The notes beneath the pieces were generated by a model that was not told where the DNA came from, ran no database searches, and saw only the letters and a list, made by a program, of their open reading frames with translations. From Streptomyces sp. NRRL F-4489 (GTDB lineage: Bacteria; Actinomycetota; Actinomycetes; Streptomycetales; Streptomycetaceae), in NCBI RefSeq assembly GCF_001509485.1, contig NZ_LLZI01000158.1:9088-73087 (forward strand): a stretch of DNA of 64,000 nt, in the 5' to 3' direction. Each line of letters begins with the position of its first letter. Position 1 is the first letter of the stretch. Below are positions 44,480 to 52,390 of the stretch, piece by piece. The position numbers and the translations under genes are program-made.

Positions 44480-44847
44480 GCGGTCTCCTCCACCCGGCGC
44501 ACGGCCTCCGCCAGCTGCTCGGCGGGGGCCGCTTTCGCGTCAGCTTTCACGCCAGCTTCCGCGCCGGCTTCCGCGTCGCCCGGAACGGCCGCGGCGGCGC
44601 CCCGCAGCGCCTCGATCAGGTCGTGCCCGGCCACCGCGAGCTGGTCGCCGGCGGCGAAGATCCCGGCGTCGGGGAGTTCCCTGGGCTCCTGCCCGGGGCG
44701 CTCGATCCGCTGCGCGCGGGCCGCCAACTCCCGGGCCAGCGCCAGCCCTTCGGCCGCGGCGCCGCGCCGCAGGGCGCTCTGCGGCAGCGCCCGGAGGCGG
44801 TCGGCGAGGGCGTCCACGGCGGTCTGCAAAGGCGTCACGTCAAGCAC
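44443..44847 (-). CDS. conserved hypothetical protein
   Basis: 134 aa, GTG start, cytoplasmic. Predicted almost entirely helical: TPLQTAVDALADRLRALPQS, ALARELAARAQRIE, and the best conserved-looking stretch LPDAGIFAAGDQLAVAGHDL. An Ala/Glu/Lys repeat (~90-110) varies in such proteins. It overlaps the end of the plus-strand gene by 37 bases, tail to tail, which is unusual but compatible with two real genes. I do not know a function. Confidence 0.6.
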   Translation of the reverse strand: MLDVTPLQTAVDALADRLRALPQSALRRGAAAEGLALARELAARAQRIERPGQEPRELPDAGIFAAGDQLAVAGHDLIEALRGAAAAVPGDAEAGAEAGVKADAKAAPAEQLAEAVRRVEETAQSEAITRSARM

Positions 44848-44945
44848 GCGGCGAGCCTATGCGCAACGTACGGGTGGTTGCCAACGGCGGAAGCCTGGGG
44901 CACGGTGAGCGGAAGAACCAGCATCGACCGCGTCCGGAGGCGCCG

Positions 44946-45173
44946 ATGTCTCAGTCCATCTCCGAAGAAACCCACCGGAACCTCCTCTCCCGGATCCCGC
45001 ACTGCACGGGCCGGGAAATCTCCGAATGGCTCCGCACCGTCGACGAAGGCCCCGCCCTCTTCCGCTTCGACGAGAAGGTCAGCTGGCTGCGCGGCGCGCA
45101 CAACCTCTCCTACGGCCACGCCAAGGCGATCGTCCATGAACACGATCTCCGGCGCGCCGCCCGGAAGTTCTGA
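44946..45173 (+). CDS. DUF4287-type small protein
   Basis: 75 aa. A single DUF4287 domain: HRNLLSRIPHCTGREISEWL at the start and LSYGHAKAIVHEHDLRRAAR at the end, where the GHAKAIVHEHD motif is diagnostic. Soluble, helical, function unknown; some members are fused to DUF5655. The ATG at 44946 lacks an ideal ribosome-binding site (GGAGGCGCCG lies 8-12 bases upstream). It is followed by the strongest hairpin in the window, shared with the Bax inhibitor-like gene. Confidence 0.8.
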   Translation: MSQSISEETHRNLLSRIPHCTGREISEWLRTVDEGPALFRFDEKVSWLRGAHNLSYGHAKAIVHEHDLRRAARKF

Positions 45174-45213
45174 GAGCACCGGGCCCGTACCGCACCACCG
45201 GTCCGGGAACGCG

Positions 45214-45250
45214 CGAGGGGCCCGCGGGCGCAGTGCCCGCGGGCCCCTCG
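45214..45250. terminator. bidirectional terminator
   Basis: Perfect 16-base-pair stem (CGAGGGGCCCGCGGGC) with a 5-base loop, between convergent genes. Confidence 0.88.
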
Positions 45251-45265
45251 TGCCGCCTGCGGCGG

Positions 45266-46114
45266 TCAGTCGCGCAGGATCGAGATCAGCCGCAGCATCT
45301 CCCAGTAGATCCACACCAGCGTCAGGGTCAGGCCGAACGCGGCCAGCCAGGACTCCTCGCGCGGCGCGCCGTAGGCGATACCGTCCTCGACCTGCTTGAA
45401 GTCCATGGCGAGGAACGCCGCGCCGAGCACGATGCCGACGACGCCGAAGAGGATGCCCAGGCCGCCGCTGCGGAAGCCGAGGCCGTCACCGCCGCCGAAG
45501 ACCATGAACAGCACGTTGACCAGCGACAGCAGGACGAAGCCCAGCGCCGCGATCAGCACGAAGCGGGTGAACCGCTCGGTGACCCGGATGATCCGCGTCT
45601 TGTAGGCGATCAGCACGGCGGCGAACACCGCCATCGTGCCCAGCACCGCCTGCATGGGCGCGCCGCTCAGCTTCGGCAGGCTGTTGAGGTAGCCGCTGAG
45701 CGCGCCCAGGAAGACGCCCTCCAGCGCGGCGTAGCCCAGGATCAGCGCCGGGACCGGCTTGCGCAGGAAGGACTGGATGAAGCCGAGGACCGTCGCGGCC
45801 AGGCCGGCGCCGATCGCGAAGGCGAGCTGCCCGGTCAGGAAGAGCCAGCCGGCGGTGGCGCCGGCGACGACCGTCCCGAGCGTCAGGCCCGTGCGCGTGA
45901 CGACGTCGTCCATCGTCATGGGCCGGGTCTGCGGGGTGTGCTGCGGTGCGTACGGGGGCGTCTGGGTGGCGTACGGGTTCGTCCCGGCGTACGGGTTGGC
46001 TCCGGCGTAGGGGCCGGCGGCGGGGCCCCCGGCCTGCGCCGGCGCATCGAAGCCCGCGTAGCCGGTGCCGCGGCTGAATCCCCGCCGCGAGAAGACCGGG
46101 TTGCTGCTCCTCAT
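45266..46114 (-). CDS. Bax inhibitor-1/YccA family membrane protein
   Basis: 282 aa. A Pro/Tyr/Gly-rich cytoplasmic N-terminus with YAG/YAT repeats (~25-65), then seven membrane segments. Typical stretches: MTMDDVVTRTGLTLGTVVAG, ALEGVFLGALSGYLNS in the family's EG-x-x-LG motif, and DFKQVEDGIAYGAPREESW near the end, where conserved Asp residues of the pH-sensing calcium leak channel usually sit. The role in bacteria is unclear (membrane integrity, calcium leak). ATG 46114 has GGAGGAGTGAG immediately upstream. Confidence 0.9.
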   Translation of the reverse strand: MRSSNPVFSRRGFSRGTGYAGFDAPAQAGGPAAGPYAGANPYAGTNPYATQTPPYAPQHTPQTRPMTMDDVVTRTGLTLGTVVAGATAGWLFLTGQLAFAIGAGLAATVLGFIQSFLRKPVPALILGYAALEGVFLGALSGYLNSLPKLSGAPMQAVLGTMAVFAAVLIAYKTRIIRVTERFTRFVLIAALGFVLLSLVNVLFMVFGGGDGLGFRSGGLGILFGVVGIVLGAAFLAMDFKQVEDGIAYGAPREESWLAAFGLTLTLVWIYWEMLRLISILRD

Positions 46115-46663
46115 CTCACTCCTCCATGGCCGCCCTGCGCGGCCTTGTCGCAAGCGTAATGGCTTGGCAAAGACACGTCTCTCGTCCTTGGGCAGGATCT
46201 TCCCCTGATACGCGGACGACACGTCCTCTCCATGGAGGACGTCCGGGGCGGCCCGGAGGTGCCCGCCGCGGCGGACCGGTTGCCGGCCGCGGTGCCCGCG
46301 CCGCCGCCGACGCTGTGTCATATGCCACTTCATCCCCCGGACGCCGGCCGGGGCGGCCCGTCAGATAGTCCGGACAAAATCCGGGTAATCGATCTTTTCC
46401 CGTCGCGGTCGAACGCGCTTTTACCCGCTTCGTCAACTCCGGGAGCCCGGGGTCACCGGCATGATCCGAATCCGATAAATGTCTGATCTCCGCACTCGGG
46501 CGCAACCGATTGACCAGAGCCGTCGTCATACCTGCTGGCCGGAGCCTGCCCTTCACCGGGCGGCATCCGTCACCTCGTGTAGCGATCCGGGTGCGGGTGG
46601 TCGTAAAGCCCGTGAGTCGATGGGGCTATTCTGGCCCGGAAACAGCAGCGAAAGAGGGTTGAG
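46115..46663. other. long divergent intergenic region
   Basis: 549 bases. No frame here resembles a protein; a small ATG frame at 46232-46486 has no family sequence. 46370-46500 is locally AT-richer than the genome, and TTGACC at 46511-46516 could be a -35 for the glycosyltransferase operon. GAGACGTGTCT (minus strand, ~46170-46180) is a small near-palindrome on the Bax inhibitor side. Confidence 0.4.
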
Positions 46664-49519
46664 GTGCCTGTGCCTGACGTCTCAGTAGTCGTCATTGTCT
46701 ACAACGACGCCGACCGGTTGCCGACCGCGGTCCAGTCCGTACTGGATCAGACACTCCGGGACGTCGAGGTGGTGATCGTCGACGATTGCAGCACCGACCG
46801 TTCTTTCGAGGTCGCGCAGCAGCTCGCGGCCACCCATCCCGAGCGGGTCAGAGCCTTCCAGCTGCCGGAGAACAGCGGGGCCGGCGGGGAGCCGCGGAAC
46901 CTCGGCATTCAGCACACCCGGGGACAGTACGTCATGTTCCTGGACAGCGATGACGTCCTGGAGCAGAACGCCTGCCGCAATTTGCTGGAGGCCGCCGAGG
47001 AAACCCGCGCGGACATCGTCTCCGGTCTGTGCGTCCGGATCCACAAGGACACCCGGAACCAGAAGCGCGACGAGTGGTACTCCTGGCTCTATTCCACGAC
47101 CCGGACGCTTGAGTCCGTCACGGAATTGCCGGACCTTTTCGTGTGGGACACCCTCTCCACCAACAAGTGCTACCGGCGTGAATTCCTCATCGAGCACGAC
47201 CTGCGCTTCCCCAAGGGGATGTTCTACGAGGACCTGATGTTTATCGCCGACGCGTATCTCGCGGCGGAGCGCATCACCCTGATCCCCAATCAGGTCTATT
47301 TCTGGAACGTCTTCGAGAAGGCCGCCGTGAAGTCGGTGACGAACCGGCGCCACGAAATGACGAACTACACCCACCGGCTGGAGATCCACCGGCGGATCGA
47401 CGCGCTGCTGGCCGCGCGCGGACTCGATGAGCTGCGGCTCGCCAAGGACGTCAAATTCCTCAAGCACGACCTCGTGCTCCACCTGCGGGACCTCCCCTTC
47501 CGGGACGAGGCGTACCGCCAGGAGTTCGCCGCGCTCTCCCAGGAGTACCTGGAAGGCATCGCCCCGGAGGCGTACGAACGGGTGCTGCCCATTCAGGCCA
47601 TCTGCGCGTACCTGCTCCAGAAGGGCGACTGGGACAACCTCATCCCGGCGGTCGACACCCTCATCAACCGCGACAAGCTCTCCGCCCCGCTGGTCGAGCA
47701 CGAGGGCCGGATCTACTGGTGCGACGGGCACCTCGACGACCCGTTCGGCCGCAAGGTCCTGGACGTCACCGACCTCGGCTACCACGAGAAGCCGGTCAAC
47801 CAGCTCTTCCTGCGCAACCAACTCACCCGCTTCGCCGAGTCGGGCAGCACCGTCTCGCTGGCCGGCCGGGTCACCAACCCGCTCGGCGTGATCCCCGAGG
47901 GCGCCAAGCTCTCCGGCGAGCTGGAGTTCAGCGCCCGCCGCCGCAGCCTGCAGTCCTTCACCTTCCCGGTGCGGACGCTGCGCCACGAGGGCGACTCGGT
48001 GGTCTGGGAGACCGCCGCGGACCTGACCGCCGGGCTGCGCCCGCTGGGCATCGTGGACACCATCTGGGACGTCCGGCTGCGCCTGAAGGCCGACGGGGCG
48101 GTCACCACCTCCCGGCTCACCGTCGCCGACACCGAGCTGGCCGGTGGCCCGCTGCCGGTCAAACCGCGGCTGACCCGGATGGTCGCCGACCACGTCGAAC
48201 CGCATGTCTCGGCCAAGGGCCACCTGGCGTTCCGGCTGATCAGCGAGGGCGCCGGCGCCGAGAAGGTGCAGGACCTGATCGCCAAGGGCGTGCGCGGCAA
48301 GCCGGGCACGCTGGCCAAGGCCGGCTACCGCAAGGCCAAGGCGCTGCGCAAGACCCTCACCTCCGGGGACACCAAGCTCAAGGCGTACCACGAGGTCTTC
48401 TGCCGGCTGCCGGTCAAGAAGCGGACGGTGGTCTTCGAGAGCCACCTCGGCAAGCAGTACAGCGACAGCCCGCGCGCGATCTACGAGGAGATGCGCCGCC
48501 AGGGCCTGAAGTTCGAGGCGATCTGGTCCTACGCCGGCTCCCCGAAGGACTTCCCCAAGGACGCCACCCTGGTCAAGCGCTGGTCGCTGCCCTACCTCAA
48601 GGCGCTGGCGCAGGCGGAGTTCTGGGTGGACAACCAGAGCTACCCACTGAAGCTGTCCAAGCGCCCCGAGACCACGTACATCCAGACCTGGCACGGCTCG
48701 GCGCTGAAGAACATGGGCTTCGACCAGCCCTCGCTGAAGGCGCAGACCCGCCAGCAGCAGGCCGAGCAGCAGCGCTCCCTGGACCGCTTCGACCGCTTCC
48801 TGTGCCGTACCGAGCACGATGTGCGGACGCTGGCGAAGGCGTTCCGCCTCCAGGAGAAGACGCTGCTGCGGGTGGGCTACCCGCGCAACGACGCGCTGGT
48901 GCGGGCCCGGCTGCGGGAGGAGGAGCTCGGCCACCGGGAGCGCGGTCCGCTCGCCGCGGAGCTGGGCATTCCGGACGACAAGAAGGTGCTGCTGTACGCG
49001 CCGACGTTCCGGAAGGCGGGCGGCCGGCACGGCCGGTTCGCGCTGCCCTTCGACGTGGAGCGGTTCGCCGACGAGTTCGGTGACCGCTATGTCCTCCTGG
49101 TGCGCTCGCACTACCTCAACCACGTGGTGCTGCCGCCGACGGTCCGCGGCCGGGTCATCGACGTCTCGGCGCGCCACGACATCACCCCGATCCTGGAGCT
49201 GGCCGACGGCCTGGTGACGGACTATTCGTCGGTGATGTTCGACTACGCGCTGCTGGACCGGCCGCAGATCTTCTTCACCTACGACTACGACGAATATGTG
49301 CACGAGGGCCGCGGAACGTACTTCGATCTGCTGGAACACGCCCCGGGCCCGGTAGTGCGCACCGAGGACGATTTCTTCGAGGCGATCGCGTCTTTCGAGT
49401 CGCAGCAGGCGGAATACGCCAAGGACCGCGAGGAATTCGTGGCGAAGTTCGGGGAATACGACCGGGGCGACGCCGCACGCAGCATCGTCGACCAGTTCTT
49501 TGCGCAGTGGAGCCGTTGA
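46664..49519 (+). CDS. bifunctional GT2 glycosyltransferase / CDP-glycerol glycerophosphotransferase
   Basis: 951 aa. Residues ~1-230 are a GT-A family 2 domain: VSVVVIVYNDADRLPTAVQS, VVIVDDCSTDRSF, VMFLDSDDVLE (metal-binding DxD) and FYEDLMFI. A middle region ~330-540 with beta-rich sequence is unassigned. Residues ~575-945 are a TagB/TagF-type domain: VFESHLGKQYSDSPRAIYEE, YIQTWHGSALKNMG (catalytic His), LLYAPTFR, and DGLVTDYSSVMFDYALLDRP. Such proteins make or decorate poly(glycerol phosphate)-like wall polymers at the cytoplasmic membrane face. GTG start after AAGAGGG. Its TGA overlaps the next ATG (TGATG). Confidence 0.9.
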   Translation: MPVPDVSVVVIVYNDADRLPTAVQSVLDQTLRDVEVVIVDDCSTDRSFEVAQQLAATHPERVRAFQLPENSGAGGEPRNLGIQHTRGQYVMFLDSDDVLEQNACRNLLEAAEETRADIVSGLCVRIHKDTRNQKRDEWYSWLYSTTRTLESVTELPDLFVWDTLSTNKCYRREFLIEHDLRFPKGMFYEDLMFIADAYLAAERITLIPNQVYFWNVFEKAAVKSVTNRRHEMTNYTHRLEIHRRIDALLAARGLDELRLAKDVKFLKHDLVLHLRDLPFRDEAYRQEFAALSQEYLEGIAPEAYERVLPIQAICAYLLQKGDWDNLIPAVDTLINRDKLSAPLVEHEGRIYWCDGHLDDPFGRKVLDVTDLGYHEKPVNQLFLRNQLTRFAESGSTVSLAGRVTNPLGVIPEGAKLSGELEFSARRRSLQSFTFPVRTLRHEGDSVVWETAADLTAGLRPLGIVDTIWDVRLRLKADGAVTTSRLTVADTELAGGPLPVKPRLTRMVADHVEPHVSAKGHLAFRLISEGAGAEKVQDLIAKGVRGKPGTLAKAGYRKAKALRKTLTSGDTKLKAYHEVFCRLPVKKRTVVFESHLGKQYSDSPRAIYEEMRRQGLKFEAIWSYAGSPKDFPKDATLVKRWSLPYLKALAQAEFWVDNQSYPLKLSKRPETTYIQTWHGSALKNMGFDQPSLKAQTRQQQAEQQRSLDRFDRFLCRTEHDVRTLAKAFRLQEKTLLRVGYPRNDALVRARLREEELGHRERGPLAAELGIPDDKKVLLYAPTFRKAGGRHGRFALPFDVERFADEFGDRYVLLVRSHYLNHVVLPPTVRGRVIDVSARHDITPILELADGLVTDYSSVMFDYALLDRPQIFFTYDYDEYVHEGRGTYFDLLEHAPGPVVRTEDDFFEAIASFESQQAEYAKDREEFVAKFGEYDRGDAARSIVDQFFAQWSR

Positions 49520-50688
49520 TGACCAAGTCGAACGCAGCCGGGCCGCGGGACATCTTCTTCGTCTCCAACAGCGTCAACGAGCTGGGCGGTATCACGAGTT
49601 GGTCGCACCAGATGGCGCGGCTGTTCGCCGGGCGCGGCCACCGGGTGCACGTCGTCGGGATCGTGCCGCCGCCCGAGGGCCGGGTCCACGAGCTGGGCCC
49701 CGACCTGCCGTACGAGACCACCACGCTCTACGACGTGCACCCGCCGAGCGTCCGCCCGGTGCGCGGGCTGAAGGACAAGCTGAACGTCGTCGAGCAGCGC
49801 CGCCGGGCCGCCCGCGAAGCGGGGATGCGGGAGCAGGCGGCCAAGCTGACCGCGCTGTTCCGGGCCGCGCGGCCGGGCGGCGTGGTGATCGTCACGCAGG
49901 TGTGGGCGATGGAGTGGGTGGCGCTGGCGGACACCGCCGGGCTGCCGGTCATCGGCATGAGCCACGAGTCGTTCGAGACCTGCCGCCGGTCGTCCCGTTT
50001 CGCCCGTGTCAAGCGGTTTTACCAGGACGTCGACCGGATGCTGCCGCTCACCCGGGAGGACGCCGACAAGTGGATCCGGCAGCGGATGGACAACGTCGGT
50101 TTCATGCCGAACCCGCTGCCGTTCTTCCCCGAGGTCCCCTCGGACCGCTCGCACAAGGTGGTGGCCAGCATCGGCCGGCTCCACGAGGAGAAGGGCGTGG
50201 ACCTGCTCCTGGAGGCGTGGGCGCGGATCGCGCCGCAGCACCCGGACTGGACGCTGCGGATCTACGGCTCCGGTGAGGAGGCCGAGGCGCTGCGCAAGCA
50301 GGCGGCCGAACTGGGCGTGACCGATTCGGTCGCGTGGATGGGGCGGACCGCCGATGTGGCGGGGGCGCTGCGGGAGAGCGCGGTGTTCGCGCTGAGCTCG
50401 CGCGGTGAGGGCTTCCCGCTGGCCCCGATGGAGGCGATGGCCACCGCGGTGCCGTGTGTGGCGTTCGATGTGGCGCCGGGCGTCCGGGAGATCATCACGG
50501 ACGGCACCGACGGTCTGCTGGCGCCGCCCGGCAATGTCACCGAATTCGCCCGCCATCTCGACACGCTGATGTCGGACAAGGAACTCCGGGACCGGATGGG
50601 CGAGGCGGCGCGGGAGAACATCCAGCGGTTCTCCACCGATGAGATCGTGGCGCGCTGGGAGGCGCTGTTCGCGCTCGTGGAGCGCTGA
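49519..50688 (+). CDS. GT4 family glycosyltransferase
   Basis: 389 aa, GT-B fold. N-terminal domain: FFVSNSVNELGGITSWSHQM and GHRVHVVGIVPP. C-terminal domain with donor-binding site: VVASIGRLHEEKGVDLLLEA, ALSSRGEGFPLAPMEAMATA (the E-x7-E signature) and PCVAFDVAPGVREII. A retaining transferase using an activated sugar. The ATG at 49519 sits one base inside the upstream stop and has GTGGAG 7 bases before it; an in-frame GTG at 49507 would lie within the previous gene. Coupled to the TagF-like protein, so it most likely glycosylates the same wall polymer. Confidence 0.9.
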   Translation: MTKSNAAGPRDIFFVSNSVNELGGITSWSHQMARLFAGRGHRVHVVGIVPPPEGRVHELGPDLPYETTTLYDVHPPSVRPVRGLKDKLNVVEQRRRAAREAGMREQAAKLTALFRAARPGGVVIVTQVWAMEWVALADTAGLPVIGMSHESFETCRRSSRFARVKRFYQDVDRMLPLTREDADKWIRQRMDNVGFMPNPLPFFPEVPSDRSHKVVASIGRLHEEKGVDLLLEAWARIAPQHPDWTLRIYGSGEEAEALRKQAAELGVTDSVAWMGRTADVAGALRESAVFALSSRGEGFPLAPMEAMATAVPCVAFDVAPGVREIITDGTDGLLAPPGNVTEFARHLDTLMSDKELRDRMGEAARENIQRFSTDEIVARWEALFALVER

Positions 50689-50715
50689 GCGGACGGGCCG
50701 GACCGGCACGTGCGC

Positions 50716-50750
50716 GGCGGGGCCGCCGGGTTTTCCCCGGCGGCCCCGCC
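50716..50750 (+). terminator. terminator after glycosyltransferase operon
   Basis: Perfect 15-base-pair stem (GGCGGGGCCGCCGGG) around a TTTTC loop, 27 bases after the stop. Confidence 0.85.
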
Positions 50751-50916
50751 GTCTCGTCACTGCTGTCTCGTCGCTGCCGTCTTGTCGCTGCCGTCATCGT
50801 CACGGCCGCATCGCCACGTGCGTCACTTGCCGCATCCGGCGAACATGTTGAATATTGAAGCTGCATACGGGCCTTGACGCTGTATACGGGTCTGTGTCCC
50901 GACTGCCCGCGGGAAG

Positions 50917-50998
50917 TGCCCGGAGCCGGACTTGAACCGGCACGGCCCGTAGGCCAGCGAGGTTTAAGCTCGCCGTGTCTGCATTCCACCATCCGGGC
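50917..50998 (-). tRNA. bldA: tRNA-Leu (UAA anticodon), bldA
   Basis: 82 bases, class II tRNA. Acceptor GCCCGGA/TCCGGGC (7 pairs) with discriminator A; D arm GTG...CAC; anticodon stem GCGAG/CTCGC with loop CTTAAAC, anticodon TAA in DNA; long variable arm GGCC-TAC-GGGCC; T arm GCCGG-TTCAAGT-CCGGC. CCA is not encoded. A tRNA-Leu with UAA anticodon reads UUA, the rarest leucine codon in Streptomyces, and is the product of bldA: mutants lack aerial hyphae and most antibiotics because regulators such as adpA contain TTA. All stems are fully paired, so it should be functional. It lies between the GT operon and the MacB-type ABC genes, transcribed leftward. Confidence 0.97.
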
Positions 50999-51080
50999 TT
51001 GGGGTCCCCCATGCCGCCTCATAGAAGGCAGCACGAGCGTAGCCCGCGGCGCCCGCAGCGGATCGGCCGCTCATCCCGAG

Positions 51081-51102
51081 GTTGTCTTATTTTATTGGCA
51101 AC
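51081..51102 (-). promoter_or_regulatory. AT-rich element upstream of bldA
   Basis: A 22-base stretch, very AT-rich for this genome, 83-104 bases upstream of the tRNA 5' end. On the minus strand it contains TAAAAT (51089-51094), a good -10 match, but no fitting -35. The ends GTTG and CAAC form inverted arms. It could be a bldA promoter or a protein-binding site. The rest of the gap (50751-50916 and 51103-51514) shows no gene. Confidence 0.4.
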
Positions 51103-51514
51103 TGAGGGACCATCAGTACGCGCCAGGGCCCCCGGCACATGCCTGAAGCCCATGTTCGCGGTGGACCACCAGGGCGGAATTCGCGCCTGAATTGACGGAA
51201 ACTCGACGCCTGCGCGACGGGCTTCCCACGCCCCTTCCGACGCGCCCGGCACCGCCCGCGGGCCGCGCCCGGCCGGGTCCTGCCGGGCCTCGCCGGGCCC
51301 CGGAGCCGCCCGGCGGGCTCAGGGTCGGCTCTCCTACCCAGGGATGACAGGGCGGGGTGCGCTAATCCCTGGGGGTGGTTTCAGGACGGTCACACGGGTT
51401 GACGTTCCGGCCCGGCGGGCTGCCGGACGATGGAAGCCGAAGACCTCCCGCCCGTCCCGGCCGCCGCGCCGGCGCCGGGCGGCCGTTCCACCGTCCCGAC
51501 AGGAGCCCGTTCCC

Positions 51515-52327
51515 GTGACCACCACCCACTCCGGCGTCCCCACTGCCGCCCGCACCACCGCGGTGGCCGCCCGCGCCACGGATCTCACCAAGGTCTACGG
51601 ACACGGCGAGACCCAGGTGGTCGCCCTGGACGCCGTCTCCGTCGAGTTCCGGCAGGGCCACTTCACCGCGATCATGGGCCCCTCCGGGTCCGGCAAGTCC
51701 ACGCTGATGCACTGCATGGCCGGCCTCGACACGGTCTCCGGCGGCTCCGCGCGGATCGGCGACACCGAGCTGACCGGCCTGAAGGACAAGAAGCTCACCC
51801 AGCTCCGGCGCGACAAGATCGGCTTCATCTTCCAGGCGTTCAACCTCCTCCCCACCCTCACCGCGCTGGAGAACATCACCCTCCCCATGGACATCGCCGG
51901 CCGGAAGCCGGACCGCGCCTGGGTGGAGCGGGTGGTGGAGACCGTCGGCCTGTCCGGCCGGCTCAAGCACCGCCCGAGCCAGCTCTCCGGCGGTCAGCAG
52001 CAGCGGGTCGCGGTGGCCCGCGCCCTCGCCTCCCGGCCCGAGATCATCTTCGCCGACGAGCCCACCGGCAACCTCGACTCCCGCTCCGGCGCGGAAGTCC
52101 TCGGCTTCCTGCGCGAATCCGTGCGCGAGCTGGGCCAGACGGTGGTGATGGTGACCCACGACCCGGTCGCCGCGTCCTACGCCGACCGCGTCATATTCCT
52201 CGCCGACGGCCGGATCGTCGACGACATGGCCGACCCCACCGCCGAGCGGGTGCTGGAGCGCATGCGGCGCTTCCCCGGAGGCCGCGCCCAGGCCCCCGCC
52301 CCCGGCGCCGAAGGCCACGCCGGCTGA
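51515..52327 (+). CDS. ABC transporter ATP-binding protein, MacB/LolD type
   Basis: 270 aa. Walker A MGPSGSGKSTLMHCMAGLD, Q-loop IGFIFQAFNLLPTLT, signature QLSGGQQQRVAVARALAS, Walker B IIFADEPTGNLDSRSG and switch His VVMVTHDPVAASYADR. The GHGETQVVALDAVSVEF region and FNLLPTLTALENI are typical of the MacB/LolD/FtsE class, which drives mechanotransmission rather than import. GTG 51515 has AGGAG 9 bases upstream; the longer open frame is not needed. Partner of the FtsX-like permease 63 bases downstream. Confidence 0.93.
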   Translation: MTTTHSGVPTAARTTAVAARATDLTKVYGHGETQVVALDAVSVEFRQGHFTAIMGPSGSGKSTLMHCMAGLDTVSGGSARIGDTELTGLKDKKLTQLRRDKIGFIFQAFNLLPTLTALENITLPMDIAGRKPDRAWVERVVETVGLSGRLKHRPSQLSGGQQQRVAVARALASRPEIIFADEPTGNLDSRSGAEVLGFLRESVRELGQTVVMVTHDPVAASYADRVIFLADGRIVDDMADPTAERVLERMRRFPGGRAQAPAPGAEGHAG

Positions 52328-52390
52328 CCGGCAGCAGCCACCCCCACCGCCCCGGACACCCCGGACCACTCCACCAGGACTGACCCACCC

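Noticed and set aside
46232..46486. Small plus-strand frame before the glycosyltransferase
   Set aside because: No recognisable domain, atypical composition and no downstream partner.
46682..49339. 885-residue minus-strand frame opposite the glycosyltransferase
   Set aside because: Antisense shadow typical of high-GC genes; the plus strand carries clear GT2 and TagF motifs.
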